From Anabaena sp. UHCC 0187 (GTDB taxonomy: Bacteria; Cyanobacteriota; Cyanobacteriia; Cyanobacteriales; Nostocaceae), in assembly GCF_009712035.1 (NCBI RefSeq), contig NZ_VILB01000034.1, forward strand, positions 1-45,627: 45,627 nucleotides of DNA. Direction: 5' to 3'. Each line of letters starts with the position of its first letter. Positions within the stretch are counted from its first letter, which is position 1. Below the pieces are notes generated by a model. It was given only the letters and a program-made list of their open reading frames with translations. It did no database searches and was not told where the DNA came from. The position numbers and the translations under genes were made by a program. Positions 8,438-17,487 of this stretch are shown in pieces.

Positions 8438-9367
8438 GAACTAACATTAGAACCAATTCGCGCTGATTCTGTGAGTTTTTTTTGCGGACAGATAACCTAA
8501 TTCTGCATATAGAATTTCAGACTTTACCAAAGTCTAGAACACCTTTAGATTTCCGAATGCTAGATTATTCTGTCAGGTTAAAACGTTAATATAAATGTCC
8601 TGTCATTCAGGTATTAATATTTTTACAACAAACTGATAACGAAGTAGCTTTTACAGAGAAATTTAGAGATGAAACAACCAGACATCGCTATCGTGTAATC
8701 AGGATGTGGGAGCAAGATTGGTGCATTATTTCTAAATAGGGCTTGCTGAATAAGTCTAGAAATTGAATCTGGGTGTCACAGGGATTGAAAAATTAAGAGT
8801 TGGGGAATTAGTTTTCAAATGTACGCGGTTATTTTTGGTGAAAATGCAAGGGTTTTCAATATCTTTGCTCAATAATCTTGCACTTGTTTGGTCAGAAAAA
8901 ACTGTAACCCTTTATCTGGCAACGCTTTTACATTCTTTCAGCAAGCCCTAAATAATCCGGCATTATTACCACTTGCATCACTGACACGCACCAATTTACC
9001 ATTTATATTATTAGGGCAAGTTGCTGAAAAAATTGCTAAAATTCCTAATAGGGAAGAAAGACAAAATATAGCAGGGTGTACAGAGATTTTAGCGGGATTG
9101 AAATTTGAAAAAGATGTTATTCGCCAATTTTTACGCGAGGATATTATGCAAGAGTCAGTAATTTATCAGGACATTTTACAAAAGGGTAAAAAAAAAGAAG
9201 CTGTCAAATGGATTACCAGTTTTCTCAATTATCGCTTTGGTGACGTTAATTCATCACTAATAGCCGAAATTCAGGTATTATCTTTACCAAAATTAGAAGC
9301 CATGAGAAACGTTTTATTTAATTTTGCAACATTAGCAGATTTGGAAGTTTGGTTAAAACAACAATAA
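8438..9367 (+). pseudogene. Rpn-family nuclease (DUF4351 C-terminus), split by a MITE
   Basis: Left of the MITE the three frames spell ELTLEPIRADSV, then TPLDFRMLDYSVRL and VIQVLIFLQQTDNEVAF, and finally TRHRYRVIRMWEQD. Right of it one frame gives NNPALLPLASLTRTNLPF, later ESVIYQDILQKGKKKEAVKW, ending with a DUF4351-like segment. This is the normal order of a cyanobacterial Rpn (recombination-promoting nuclease) protein. Deleting bases 8738-8953 (the element plus one AAAT copy) rejoins the code in frame as ALFLNNPALLPLA. Additional frameshifts and an in-frame TAA in the left part show decay beyond the insertion. The rightmost 150 residues are still open but lack the catalytic domain. Confidence 0.85.
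8738..8949. mobile_element. MITE, 212 bp, inserted in the Rpn gene, AAAT target duplication
   Basis: The ends AGGGCTTGCTGAATAAGTCT and its inverse (TTCAGCAAGCCCT) are flanked by AAAT at 8734-8737 and 8950-8953. The TIR is the same as the 804-1010 element, but the interior is unrelated and has no transposase. The host gene reads through once the element and one duplication are removed, which fixes the boundaries precisely. Confidence 0.85.
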
Positions 9368-9641
9368 TCGTCAGTTTTAAATCTTGCTAACAATTCCTCG
9401 CGGGATTGAAGTAATCGCGGCAGTCCCTACCCTCAATGTACTCATAGGGTAGGGGTTAGATCGGGTTATTGCAGCAAAAGACATGAAAAAATTAATGTTG
9501 TTTATCAAAAAATTGCTTAACGCCATATGTGAAGTATTGTATCCCCTACAGTTACCAAAACTGTAACGCTGATCAAATTTCCCCCTGCTCAGGACTATTC
9601 TAGGTAAGTACAACAGGGCAAACATCTGTGAGGATTTAGTA

Positions 9642-11714
9642 ATGTCTTACCCGATTCCGTCCAAAACGTGGCAGCGAGTCAGTATTTTAACACTCCTATT
9701 ATTAATACCAACAGTAGGAATTGCCGTTTTAAATCAGTCTCTGACAAAAGCAATTCCCACCAATTCAACCATCTCAGCCAACTCCATTTTACCCAATCAC
9801 CCTAACTACCAAGCACTTCAGGCATTAGTTAATAATTATAGTTGTGTCGCTTCCGTCCCCAACTTTGGCACTCTTCCCCTCACCCGCACAGAATTTGCTA
9901 CAGTCTTGAATACTTGTTCACAGCGCATCAATGAACTCATAGCAAATAACCCCACCACAGTTGCCCAAACAGATATACAAACCCTACAACGCTTACAAAA
10001 AGAATTTGCCCCAGAATTAGCAATTCTCAACAATCCCCAAGATGCAGATAAATTAGAAGCTCGTAGTAATATCGCTCCCATTCAACCTAGCAGAGAACGC
10101 ATTCAAGACCAATCTATCCGTAAGACTAAACCATCCGGCGTAGTTATTGCACCTCCTCTGAATTTCCCAGCGAGTTCACCTGTTATTAATCAGTCCCTTG
10201 ATCGTCGCAGTAGCCCTAAACTCACAGTTGGGGGTGGTGTTCGTGGTATGGTTGCCCCCGAACCCCAAACAGGTGGCAAATTCAACACCGAAAACTATAA
10301 CCGCATTGACGATAATCCCTTTCATCGTGTTGGTAACGAACCTCTTTCTACCTTTTCCATAGATGTAGATACAGCAGCTTACAGTAATATGCGCCGGTTT
10401 ATTACTCAAGGACAATTACCACCCAAAGATGCCGTGCGGATAGAGGAATTAATCAACTACTTCCCCTATAATTATCCTCAACCTACAGGAAATAGACCCT
10501 TTTCCGTCACCACTGAAGTTACTGCTGCTCCCTGGAATCCCCAACACAAATTAGTACAGGTAGGTTTGCAAGGTAAACGCTTAGAGAGTGAAACCTTACC
10601 ACCTAGCAACTTGGTATTTCTGATTGATGTCTCCGGTTCTATGGGTGAACCCGATAAATTACCCTTGGTGCAACAGTCTTTAAAATTGCTAGTCAATAAA
10701 CTACGTCCTGAAGACAGGGTAAGTTTAGTAGTTTATGCAGGAAATGCGGGTGTCGTCTTACCTGCTACCCCTGGAAATCAAAAAACGAAAATTCTAGCAG
10801 CCATTGACCGCTTACAGGCTGGAGGCTCTACTGCTGGTGGTCAGGGGATTGAATTAGCTTACAAAATCGCCAAACAAAACTTCCTCAAATCTGGTAATAA
10901 CAGAGTAATTTTAGCTACCGATGGAGATTTTAATGTCGGGGTTTCTAGTGATGCTGAATTGACTAGATTAATTGAACAGAAGCGAGACCAGGGAATTTTC
11001 CTGACAGTGCTGGGATTTGGTACTGGCAACTATAAAGATGGCAAAATGGAACAACTAGCTGATAAGGGTAATGGTAACTACGCCTATATTGATACCTTAT
11101 TGGAAGCTAAAAAAGTCCTAGTTAATGACATTCGGGGAACTCTATTTACCATTGCCAAGGATGTGAAAATTCAGGTGGAATTTAATCCGGCTAAAGTCCA
11201 AGCATACCGCTTAATTGGCTATGAAAATCGCCTGTTGCAAAACCAAGATTTCAATGATGATAAAAAAGATGCAGGGGAAATTGGCGCTGGTCATTCGGTG
11301 ACTGCACTGTATGAAATTATTCCTACTGGTACGAAGAGTGATGTGAAATTACCAGAGGTAGATCCTTTGCGGTATCAGCGTTCTGGTATAACTGCGACCA
11401 ATACTGCCGATAATGAGATGATGTTAGTGAAACTCCGTTATAAATCACCCCAAGATAGTACCAGTCAATTGATTACTCAGACTATCAAAGATAGTGAATT
11501 CAACCCTAATCAAACACCATCGACTAATTTGAGATTTGCTGCGGCGATCGCCACTTTTGGCATGATCCTCCGTGATTCTGAGTACAAGGGGAATGCTAAC
11601 TATGATTTGGTGATCAAATTGGCAACTCAAGGTCAGGGGGAAGATCAGGAAGGTTATCGGGGTGAGTTTATTCGCTTAGTGGAGCAATCTAGGGAGTTGA
11701 TGACCAGGAAGTGA
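9642..11714 (+). CDS. VWA-domain protein with DUF3520 C-terminus (YfbK-like)
   Basis: A 690-residue protein. Residues about 13-31 (VSILTLLLLIPTVGIAVLN) form a signal or anchor segment. Residues 55-100 (NYQALQALVNNYSCVASVP with LTRTEFATVLNTC) resemble a cyanobacterial SLH-like domain. A YfbK-type preamble follows (STFSIDVDTAAYSNMRRF). The von Willebrand A domain carries a complete MIDAS: DVSGSM at 329-334 plus the later T and D (ATDGDFN). The C-terminus matches the DUF3520 region. It is probably exported and bound to the cell envelope, acting in metal-dependent protein adhesion or assembly. It stands alone: there is a gene-poor stretch upstream (9368-9641) and about 200 bp of AT-rich sequence downstream. 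GAGGATTT precedes the ATG. Confidence 0.9.
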   Translation: MSYPIPSKTWQRVSILTLLLLIPTVGIAVLNQSLTKAIPTNSTISANSILPNHPNYQALQALVNNYSCVASVPNFGTLPLTRTEFATVLNTCSQRINELIANNPTTVAQTDIQTLQRLQKEFAPELAILNNPQDADKLEARSNIAPIQPSRERIQDQSIRKTKPSGVVIAPPLNFPASSPVINQSLDRRSSPKLTVGGGVRGMVAPEPQTGGKFNTENYNRIDDNPFHRVGNEPLSTFSIDVDTAAYSNMRRFITQGQLPPKDAVRIEELINYFPYNYPQPTGNRPFSVTTEVTAAPWNPQHKLVQVGLQGKRLESETLPPSNLVFLIDVSGSMGEPDKLPLVQQSLKLLVNKLRPEDRVSLVVYAGNAGVVLPATPGNQKTKILAAIDRLQAGGSTAGGQGIELAYKIAKQNFLKSGNNRVILATDGDFNVGVSSDAELTRLIEQKRDQGIFLTVLGFGTGNYKDGKMEQLADKGNGNYAYIDTLLEAKKVLVNDIRGTLFTIAKDVKIQVEFNPAKVQAYRLIGYENRLLQNQDFNDDKKDAGEIGAGHSVTALYEIIPTGTKSDVKLPEVDPLRYQRSGITATNTADNEMMLVKLRYKSPQDSTSQLITQTIKDSEFNPNQTPSTNLRFAAAIATFGMILRDSEYKGNANYDLVIKLATQGQGEDQEGYRGEFIRLVEQSRELMTRK

Positions 11715-11968
11715 TGCAATACTGCTCGGTTAAGGAAATAAAGGAGGCTGAATCCCTTAGAATATCGTTGTCTATAAAGCCCTAACCGAATAGTAAGTAG
11801 TGGTGCCAAATAAATTGTATATTTTGAACAATTCTCTCTCAAATATCAATTTAAAGTATTCGCTCAATAAATGGGGGCGGACTACCTATTCAGGAACGAT
11901 TTTATGCCATTTTAGGCTTGTCATTAAACAATTTACCCCGGATTATTGAGCGGTTACAATTTAAAAAT

Positions 11969-13321
11969 ATGCTGAGAAACCTAACTATTCATAACTTTAA
12001 ATCTTGGCAAAATACTGGACAAATGCCATTAGCATCCTTAACAGGATTATTTGGGAATAATAGTTCAGGAAAAACTGGAATTATTCAACTATTATTAATG
12101 CTGAAACAAACTGTTGAATCAGCGGACTGTCAACGAGTATTGCATACAGGAGATGAGCAAACTTATATTGATTTAGGGACAATTTATGATGTCATATATC
12201 AGCATCAAATCCCCGGAGAACTAGCTTTTTCCTTAACTTGGGACTTACCAGAATATCTGAATATTATTAATCCCGAAGGAGAATTAGATGATATTATATT
12301 TTCCATTCCATCTTTATCATTTAATGCCAACATTGCAGTTACAGCAGAAAATCTGGCTGTAAAAAGCATGACTTATAGTTTTGATTATGAAAATAAAAAT
12401 TATCTGTTTGGAATCGAGCAACAAGATAATCAGAATCAAAGTGAATATAAATTATTATCTCAAGGTTACACTGTAAAGCACATTAAAGGTAAAGCATGGC
12501 CACTACCAAAACCCATTAAAAGTTATGGGTTTCCAAATCAGATAAATTCCTATTATCAAAATACCGCTTTTTTGGCAGATTTTGTATTAGCCTTTGAAGG
12601 ACTTTTTCAAAATATTTATTATCTTGGACCCTTGCGAGATTATCCACGTCGTAGCTACGCATGGGCTGGATATCAACCACAGGATGTAGGCAAAAAAGGA
12701 GAACAAGTTATTGCGGCTTTATTAGCTTCCAGAACCAGAGATAAAGAGGAAAAAATAGAACAGTGTGTAGCAGAATGGTTACGTCAATTAGGATTAATTT
12801 ATGATTTTCAATTAAAACCAATTGCCGAAAATCGTCAAGAATATGAATTACGTGTGCGTCGCACTCCTACTTCTTCTGAAGTGTTAATTACAGATGTAGG
12901 TTTTGGTGTTTTTCAAATCTTACCAGTTTTAGTGCTTTGCTATTATGCCCCCAAAGGTTCAACATTGATTTTTGAACAGCCAGAAATTCATTTACATCCA
13001 TCAGTACAAGTCGGTTTGGCAGACGTATTTATTGATATCATTAAAACTAGAAATATGCAAATAATTATCGAAACTCATAGTGAACATTTACTGCGGAGGT
13101 TACAAAGACGTATGGCTGAAGCTGAACTCCAAGAAAAAGACGCTGCATTGTACTTTTGTCAATTAAATGAACAAGGAAACTCCCAATTAATTCCTTTAGA
13201 ATTAGATGCTTATGGCAATATTAATAATTGGCCTATAGGATTTTTTGGTGATGAAATGGGTGAATTACTAGCAATGACAGAAGCAGCTATCAAACGCCAA
13301 AAGGGGAGTCAGTCACAATAA
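11969..13321 (+). CDS. AAA ATPase, DUF3696 type
   Basis: I start it at ATG 11969 (MLRNLTIHNFKSWQNTGQ); an open frame extends about 50 bases further upstream to a TTG but lacks homology-like text. The N-terminus has the P-loop GLFGNNSSGKTG. The C-terminal half has YYLGPLRDYPRR and, near the end, FEQPEIHLHPSVQVGLAD (Walker B) and IETHSEHLLRRLQRR (His-switch). These are the hallmarks of ABC-like AAA_15/21 ATPases with a C-terminal DUF3696 domain. Relatives occur both singly and in defence modules with a nuclease partner. Here no partner gene is adjacent on the same strand, so the function is open. The length of about 450 residues is normal. Confidence 0.88.
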   Translation: MLRNLTIHNFKSWQNTGQMPLASLTGLFGNNSSGKTGIIQLLLMLKQTVESADCQRVLHTGDEQTYIDLGTIYDVIYQHQIPGELAFSLTWDLPEYLNIINPEGELDDIIFSIPSLSFNANIAVTAENLAVKSMTYSFDYENKNYLFGIEQQDNQNQSEYKLLSQGYTVKHIKGKAWPLPKPIKSYGFPNQINSYYQNTAFLADFVLAFEGLFQNIYYLGPLRDYPRRSYAWAGYQPQDVGKKGEQVIAALLASRTRDKEEKIEQCVAEWLRQLGLIYDFQLKPIAENRQEYELRVRRTPTSSEVLITDVGFGVFQILPVLVLCYYAPKGSTLIFEQPEIHLHPSVQVGLADVFIDIIKTRNMQIIIETHSEHLLRRLQRRMAEAELQEKDAALYFCQLNEQGNSQLIPLELDAYGNINNWPIGFFGDEMGELLAMTEAAIKRQKGSQSQ

Positions 13322-13392
13322 TCTAGTTAACAGGTAACACAAAAATCACTTGTGTAATAAATTTTGTCGCATTACTTATTGCATCAAGTTAT

Positions 13393-13785
13393 TCATAGCA
13401 ATTTATCAGCATATTTTCCTAACCACACCTGCAAAGCATTTTCGTCAATTTCTCCAGATGCTAAACCCTCCATCACTAATACTATCTCCGGCTCTGGTGC
13501 GTTAAAACCATGACCATTCAACCCCAAAAAAACATACATTGCCATAAAAGCTGTTCGCTTATTCCCATCCATAAAGGGATGATTTTTACACAAAGCAAAA
13601 CCATAAGCCGCCGCCAATCGAGAGAGCGAAACCTCCGACTGATAAGAAAACTTATGCCGGGGACGGGCTAAACTCGCTGCTAATAACGGGCTATCTCTCA
13701 CCCCAGATAACCCACCATACTGAGAAATCAAATCTTCATGGATAGCAAGCACCATCTGTTCCGTTAGCCAAGTTGGTTCATTCAC
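13393..13785 (-). CDS. doc: Death-on-curing (Doc/Fic) family toxin
   Basis: A 130-residue protein with the Fic-fold active-site motif HPFMDGNKRTA at residues 69-79. The motif form H-x-F-x-D-G-N-K-R and the compact length fit Doc, which phosphorylates EF-Tu in the P1 phage system, rather than long AMPylating Fic proteins; the actual activity is inferred. It overlaps the upstream AbrB-type antitoxin gene by 4 bp, so the two are translationally coupled. The motif is intact, suggesting a functional toxin. Confidence 0.9.
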   Translation of the reverse strand: MNEPTWLTEQMVLAIHEDLISQYGGLSGVRDSPLLAASLARPRHKFSYQSEVSLSRLAAAYGFALCKNHPFMDGNKRTAFMAMYVFLGLNGHGFNAPEPEIVLVMEGLASGEIDENALQVWLGKYADKLL

Positions 13786-14009
13786 TTGGCCAGTTCCTTC
13801 AATGCCTGACGAAACTTCTGGCTACCTTGCCGATAGATGGCCATTGCTTTCTCAAACTCAGGATCATAAGGACTAAGTTGGAGTCCATGTTCAGTTTCCG
13901 TCACAAATACGGTATCTCCTTCCGAAAGATTGAGTTTTTCTAACAACTCCTTAGAAAAAGTCACCCCTACTGAATTACCAATTTTGCGTAACTTTAAGGT
14001 TTGGATCAT
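13782..14009 (-). CDS. AbrB/MazE-type antitoxin paired with Doc
   Basis: A 75-residue protein starting MIQTLKLRKIGNSVGVTFSK, the swapped-hairpin AbrB/SpoVT DNA-binding fold. A C-terminal tail (YRQGSQKFRQALKELAK) probably wraps the toxin. It precedes doc with a 4-bp overlap. As in other type II modules it should bind its own promoter and neutralise Doc. Pairing an AbrB-type rather than a Phd-type antitoxin with Doc is a known combination. Confidence 0.88.
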   Translation of the reverse strand: MIQTLKLRKIGNSVGVTFSKELLEKLNLSEGDTVFVTETEHGLQLSPYDPEFEKAMAIYRQGSQKFRQALKELAK

Positions 14010-14264
14010 TAAACTTTCGCCAATGTAATTACGAGTGTAACTACTATCTTAGCCTTAAATTCCCAATTCTGCAACTCCCTATGGCTTAGTCCACGCTCCG
14101 TAGGAATCGCTATTCCTGTGAGTCCTAATTTTTAGGTGATCGCACTTAACCTACAAGATCAGCGATCGCAGAAATTTTATCAAATAAAATATTGAGTTTC
14201 TTTCGGTAAACTAATCTACAACAGCGGTGATCACCCTTACGAGATCAGTGAACTGCTTGCAGCA

Positions 14265-14303
14265 GCGCTAGTTCCCTCCGGGACGCTTCGCGAACGCTAT
14301 CGC
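14265..14303. repeat. Palindromic dispersed repeat, subfamily B
   Basis: The segment starts GCGCTAGTTCCCTCCGGGAC and ends CGAACGCTATCGC. A near-copy lies at 15933-15971. It sits just after the stop of the DUF4238 gene. A partial subfamily-A copy (GCTCCGTAGGAATCGCT) is at about 14096-14112. With a HIP1 site (GCGATCGC) near 14163 these fill the 14010-14304 gap. Confidence 0.8.
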
Positions 14304-14304
14304 A

Positions 14305-15240
14305 CTAACCACTAACTTTTTTAGCTTCTTGATTTTTTTTATACATTTCAAGAAAAAGGTATTTCCAAAAAGAATCTTCTAAATTTTGTATTTCAAAGTA
14401 TCGTAATGGAGTATTTTTAAGATATTCTAAAGTTTCGTGATGTCTAGCAGCAACACGGCAACCATTATAACCTCCACCATTAATGAATTGTAGTTCATTA
14501 AGAAACCTAGAATCCAGTGGAGATAAACTACTGTCAATAGAATGAAATCTTAAGCAATTAGTTGGACTTATAGGAAAATAGAATTCAGGTTCCCAAGTAT
14601 TATATAAAACTGGGGAACCACTAATAACATATTCGTATTCTTTATCTAATGATTTTGGACTAACACTACTTAATGTTAAATTATTAAGTTTTCGGATTAA
14701 AAATTGAATACCTGTAAACAGATTAGCATGAATATGTTTAATAGAATCCTCTCCTAACATTTTATCTAAATATTTAAAATACGACCAACACGGGTCATTT
14801 TTGAGGTCATGTAAAGAGATTTTTTTTTGCTTATCAAAATCATGGATTTCTTGTTTAAATTCTAAATACTCTTTTTTGTAAGCTTCAAAGATTTCAGAAT
14901 ACGAAATTGATTGATTTCTGATTCCGATACATCTAAGCCACTGAAATGCCATGAATTCATTAATTTTTTCTCGTTCCTGAAAGTTCAAGTTTTCTACACC
15001 ATTTTTAATAATTGAGGCTATTATAAATGGAGATTGGTCATCGATCTTTTTAAACCATGAATCATAATTTTCTTCATTAGTTGTGAAATATTTATTTTGT
15101 TCAAATGTTCTATTTATGGGATTTGATTTTATTGTAAGTTGATTATTGATGTGAAGAATGACAAATATTTTATTTTTCTTTTTTGATGAAGAAAAGTTTC
15201 TGAGTAATGCCTGGGTTACAAAATGTTGATGATCTGTCAT
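14305..15240 (-). CDS. DUF4238 domain protein
   Basis: A 311-residue protein beginning MTDHQHFVTQALLRNFSSSK. It continues with the DUF4238 pattern: ARNLFS/FEQNKYFTT-like segment, then FQEREKINEFMAFQWLR, and ISPTNCLRFHS toward the end. The opening H-Q-H-F-V-x-x-x-L-R-N-F is diagnostic for this family, which is widespread and of unknown function; relatives are often found singly in accessory regions. The gene is markedly AT-rich compared with neighbours. No partner is adjacent, and a palindromic repeat follows its stop codon. Confidence 0.85.
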   Translation of the reverse strand: MTDHQHFVTQALLRNFSSSKKKNKIFVILHINNQLTIKSNPINRTFEQNKYFTTNEENYDSWFKKIDDQSPFIIASIIKNGVENLNFQEREKINEFMAFQWLRCIGIRNQSISYSEIFEAYKKEYLEFKQEIHDFDKQKKISLHDLKNDPCWSYFKYLDKMLGEDSIKHIHANLFTGIQFLIRKLNNLTLSSVSPKSLDKEYEYVISGSPVLYNTWEPEFYFPISPTNCLRFHSIDSSLSPLDSRFLNELQFINGGGYNGCRVAARHHETLEYLKNTPLRYFEIQNLEDSFWKYLFLEMYKKNQEAKKVSG

Positions 15241-15488
15241 ACATTAAAACACGATGTTTAGTTCAATTAAATTATAACTTAAAAAAAATTGGTGGTGAGT
15301 GCGATTGCTGATCTTGTAGGGTGCATTAATGAAATGTAATGCACCTTTTGATTATTTGTAAGAGAATTAAATTTTGTTCGCTACGCTACACTAACATACG
15401 CTAAGTAATACCAGATAATCCCATTAAAGATGCTTCCATAAATTTATATGAAGAAGATGTCAGGCTAGATTTGGAATCATAAAATATG

Positions 15489-15842
15489 TCATAGTTTTTG
15501 TAGAGTTAATTGTGACATTTGTAAAACACGGTCATTCCAATTACCAAGTTCTTGATTTACCTGATTTCTAGCTTCTTTATCGTTCCAGATTTGCTCCCAT
15601 TTAAACAACCAACGGGTCAAAAACCGTCCTAAATTCGCTAATTCAAAAGCATAATCAAATTCTACATCTGGGGCTATCCATTCAATAAAATACATTGTCT
15701 CTCTAATCAAATTTTTGACGACATCATTATTACCGTCTTGTAATAACCCCTGAATTTGTTTTAAGTGGTTGGTTAAATTGTTTAACCTGAGACAAACATC
15801 ATCTTTAATAAAGGTTTCTTGTTTATAAATTAAGTTAATCAT
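15489..15842 (-). CDS. Small conserved cyanobacterial hypothetical protein
   Basis: A 117-residue acidic, helix-rich protein (MINLIYKQETFIKDDVCLRL at the start, FIEWIAPDVEFDYAFELANL in the middle). No catalytic or binding motif is visible and I do not recognise a named family. The start codon overlaps the stop of a short upstream fragment as ATGA, so it was once the second gene of a translationally coupled pair. The 240-bp stretch after it (15241-15488) holds only an inverted GGTGCATTA...TAATGCACC hairpin near 15319-15345. Confidence 0.6.
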   Translation of the reverse strand: MINLIYKQETFIKDDVCLRLNNLTNHLKQIQGLLQDGNNDVVKNLIRETMYFIEWIAPDVEFDYAFELANLGRFLTRWLFKWEQIWNDKEARNQVNQELGNWNDRVLQMSQLTLQKL

Positions 15843-15924
15843 GCTAAAAACTTCATAATAATTGCAGCAACTTGTTCTCTAATTTTAGCGTCCAGAATAT
15901 TCCTATGTCTGGCTGAACGCGATT
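15839..15924 (-). pseudogene. C-terminal tail of a lost gene
   Basis: On the minus strand the frame RSARHRNILDAKIREQVAAI IMKFLA ends in TGA overlapping the ATG of the 15489-15842 gene. Upstream the frame meets a TAG inside the dispersed repeat at 15933-15971, and no other coding text is attached. The ATGA overlap argues that this is the real end of a gene whose body was lost or displaced. Family not recognised. Confidence 0.35.
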
Positions 15925-15932
15925 CCTAGGTC

Positions 15933-15971
15933 GCGCTAGTTCCCTCCGGGACGCAATGCGTTCGCTATCGC
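15933..15971. repeat. Palindromic dispersed repeat, subfamily B, within coding sequence
   Basis: A near-copy of the 14265-14303 repeat (GCGCTAGTTCCCTCCGGGAC ... TTCGCTATCGC). It is translated on the minus strand as the last residues, AIANALRPGGN, of the 15936-16580 protein, and it separates that gene from the fragment at 15839-15924. Confidence 0.8.
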
Positions 15972-16580
15972 CTCCATTCCCAAACGTTTTAATACCTGTA
16001 ATACACTATAAAGCTCATTATCAGGATTTACCAAAGAAAACAGCCGTGAATTAGCATATTTATGTTCCAATACCTTTAAAAATAAAAACTCATTACCATT
16101 GGTAATCATGCCAAAGGTTGGTAGCACAGTTTCCTCATTACTCAACATATAAGCCAAAGCTTGAGGAATTGCGCGTGTCACCGCAAAATCACTCCGTTTT
16201 GATTCAATTACCAACAACCAAAGCCGATTTTTTAACACCAAAACATCAATCCGCCCCCGAATAATCGTTCCTTCATCCTCCATTTCTAAAGCCACACCCG
16301 TTTCTGTTTCAATCCTAAACGGTTTATGATAAAAACCAGCTAAATCTAACAAGGGCGCAAGTATCACCATCTTCACCGTATTTTCTAGCATTGGAGGATC
16401 ATCCATCAATTCTAAAAAATTAGCCTTCACCCGCTCTAATAAATGTTGCTCTTCTTTGTTCAAAGCCTCAAGCCCATCCAACCACTCAGGAAAAAAAGTA
16501 GCATCTTGAACGATTTGAATGCCAAAATTTTGCTTTAATTCCCGTAGCGTCACATCCTGGTCTGCAATAGACTGAACCAT
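15936..16580 (-). CDS. Restriction-endonuclease-like PD-(D/E)XK protein (HsdR N-terminal type)
   Basis: A 214-residue protein resembling the N-terminal nuclease domain of type I restriction subunit R. The core is GRIDVLVLKNRLWLLVIESK, giving the D...(E)xK catalytic set. It is followed by AIPQALAYMLSN and TFGMITNGNEFLFLKV, the usual Q-x-x-x-Y helix and strand. Similar short stand-alone proteins are common in cyanobacteria and lack helicase domains, so it is not a classical R subunit. The final eleven residues are encoded by a dispersed palindromic repeat, so the native C-terminus has been replaced. It was probably co-transcribed with a now broken gene just downstream. Confidence 0.8.
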   Translation of the reverse strand: MVQSIADQDVTLRELKQNFGIQIVQDATFFPEWLDGLEALNKEEQHLLERVKANFLELMDDPPMLENTVKMVILAPLLDLAGFYHKPFRIETETGVALEMEDEGTIIRGRIDVLVLKNRLWLLVIESKRSDFAVTRAIPQALAYMLSNEETVLPTFGMITNGNEFLFLKVLEHKYANSRLFSLVNPDNELYSVLQVLKRLGMEAIANALRPGGN

Positions 16581-16734
16581 CTTGATATTTCTCCTGACGA
16601 AATTTTAAGCTCAAGTGTACAGAAAAAGCTATTAAGCCTGAAACCTTTACTTCCGTATTTCTCACGAATAATGTAATCGTAATTTGTATAACCCGGATAG
16701 AGAATCGGTTTCAGGCATTTTTTACGGGGTTGAC

Positions 16735-16810
16735 TTTTGATATAGTGTGAAACTCCAGAATCCAGATTTTATAAGGGTTTGAGAATTTTGGTGAGAAATC
16801 CGGGTAGTCT
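16735..16810 (+). repeat. Dispersed repeat with a second copy at 30529-30612
   Basis: This segment (containing GTGTGAAACTCCAGAATCCA, ending GAGAAATCCGGGTAGTC) aligns over about 75 bases with 30529-30612 (GTGTGAAAAACTGGAATCTA, ending GAGAAATCCGAGAGTTC). The similarity is imperfect but continuous. It looks like the end of a MITE or IS; no second end was identified. The remaining 16581-16940 is AT-rich with no gene. Confidence 0.5.
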
Positions 16811-16940
16811 AACTAAATTTTAGTTTAAACTAGTATCGCCGCGCATCAACAACCTACAAAACTAATTAGTAAATCATAGTATAAATCAAATCAACTGTTT
16901 TCAGTTAAGATTATAGATAGGGTAAATTGGGAAGTTTGAT

Positions 16941-17110
16941 ATGACAGTACATCAAAAGTTTAGTCAACTTACTAAAGATTTACCCCTTAGACAGAACAGC
17001 AAAGTTTGCCAATCAATTGCTAATCAAATAGCTAAAAGAAAAGAAGAAATGAACTAGCTGAATTACGTCAAGCTTTTAAAATATCTCAATCTCAATTAAT
17101 GGATTTATAG
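16941..17110 (+). pseudogene. Relic of an XRE/HigA-type antitoxin
   Basis: ATG 16941 gives MTVHQKFSQLTKDLPLRQNS, then KRKEEM, and stops. In the next frame the text continues LAELRQAFKISQSQLMDL and stops. The pattern (short helix, E-E-M, then an 'LR.A..+SQ.+L' helix-turn-helix) is that of small XRE-family antitoxins partnered with RelE/HigB toxins. The frameshift and loss of the rest of the helix-turn-helix indicate a dead gene; no toxin relic is recognisable next to it. Confidence 0.5.
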
Positions 17111-17118
17111 GAGAAAAA

Positions 17119-17382
17119 ATGTCTAATCATTCTGGTAGTTATATGCTAAATGAAATCTTGGAGTTAATGGAACAAGAACAGATTTTTGGTTGGTTAGGCA
17201 AAGAGAAAACCCAATCTCTTGTTAGAAATATTACTAACACTGCGTGTCGAAAATATGACTGTAATAGTGGAGAAATTTTAGAGAATTTTACAGATCGCTT
17301 TGAGTTATGCTATGGCTGTCTTGCAGATAGCAAAGACCTTGAAAACGGACTTTGTGAAGTGTGTCGAAATGATATGGGATAG
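17119..17382 (+). CDS. Small protein with paired CxxC motifs
   Basis: An 87-residue protein with AGGAGA placed 6 bases before ATG 17119, a good start. The N-terminal half is helical. The C-terminus contains CYGCLADSKDLENGLCEVCR, a four-cysteine zinc-ribbon-like knuckle, plus two upstream cysteines (TACRKYDC). It probably binds zinc. I do not recognise a named family. It stands between an antitoxin relic and the DUF1778/GNAT module. Confidence 0.6.
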   Translation: MSNHSGSYMLNEILELMEQEQIFGWLGKEKTQSLVRNITNTACRKYDCNSGEILENFTDRFELCYGCLADSKDLENGLCEVCRNDMG

Positions 17383-17487
17383 ATTTAAAAAGAGGCAAGG
17401 GAGCCGGCGGATGTTCAGACGGGTATGTCAACAATAAAGCTCATGTGTTGACATTGTGTATACGATTATCTATAATAGGCGTAATGG

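Noticed and set aside
15936-16580. Type I restriction subunit R
   Set aside because: Only a nuclease-like domain is present, and there is no HsdM, HsdS or helicase domain; it is kept as a stand-alone PD-(D/E)XK protein.
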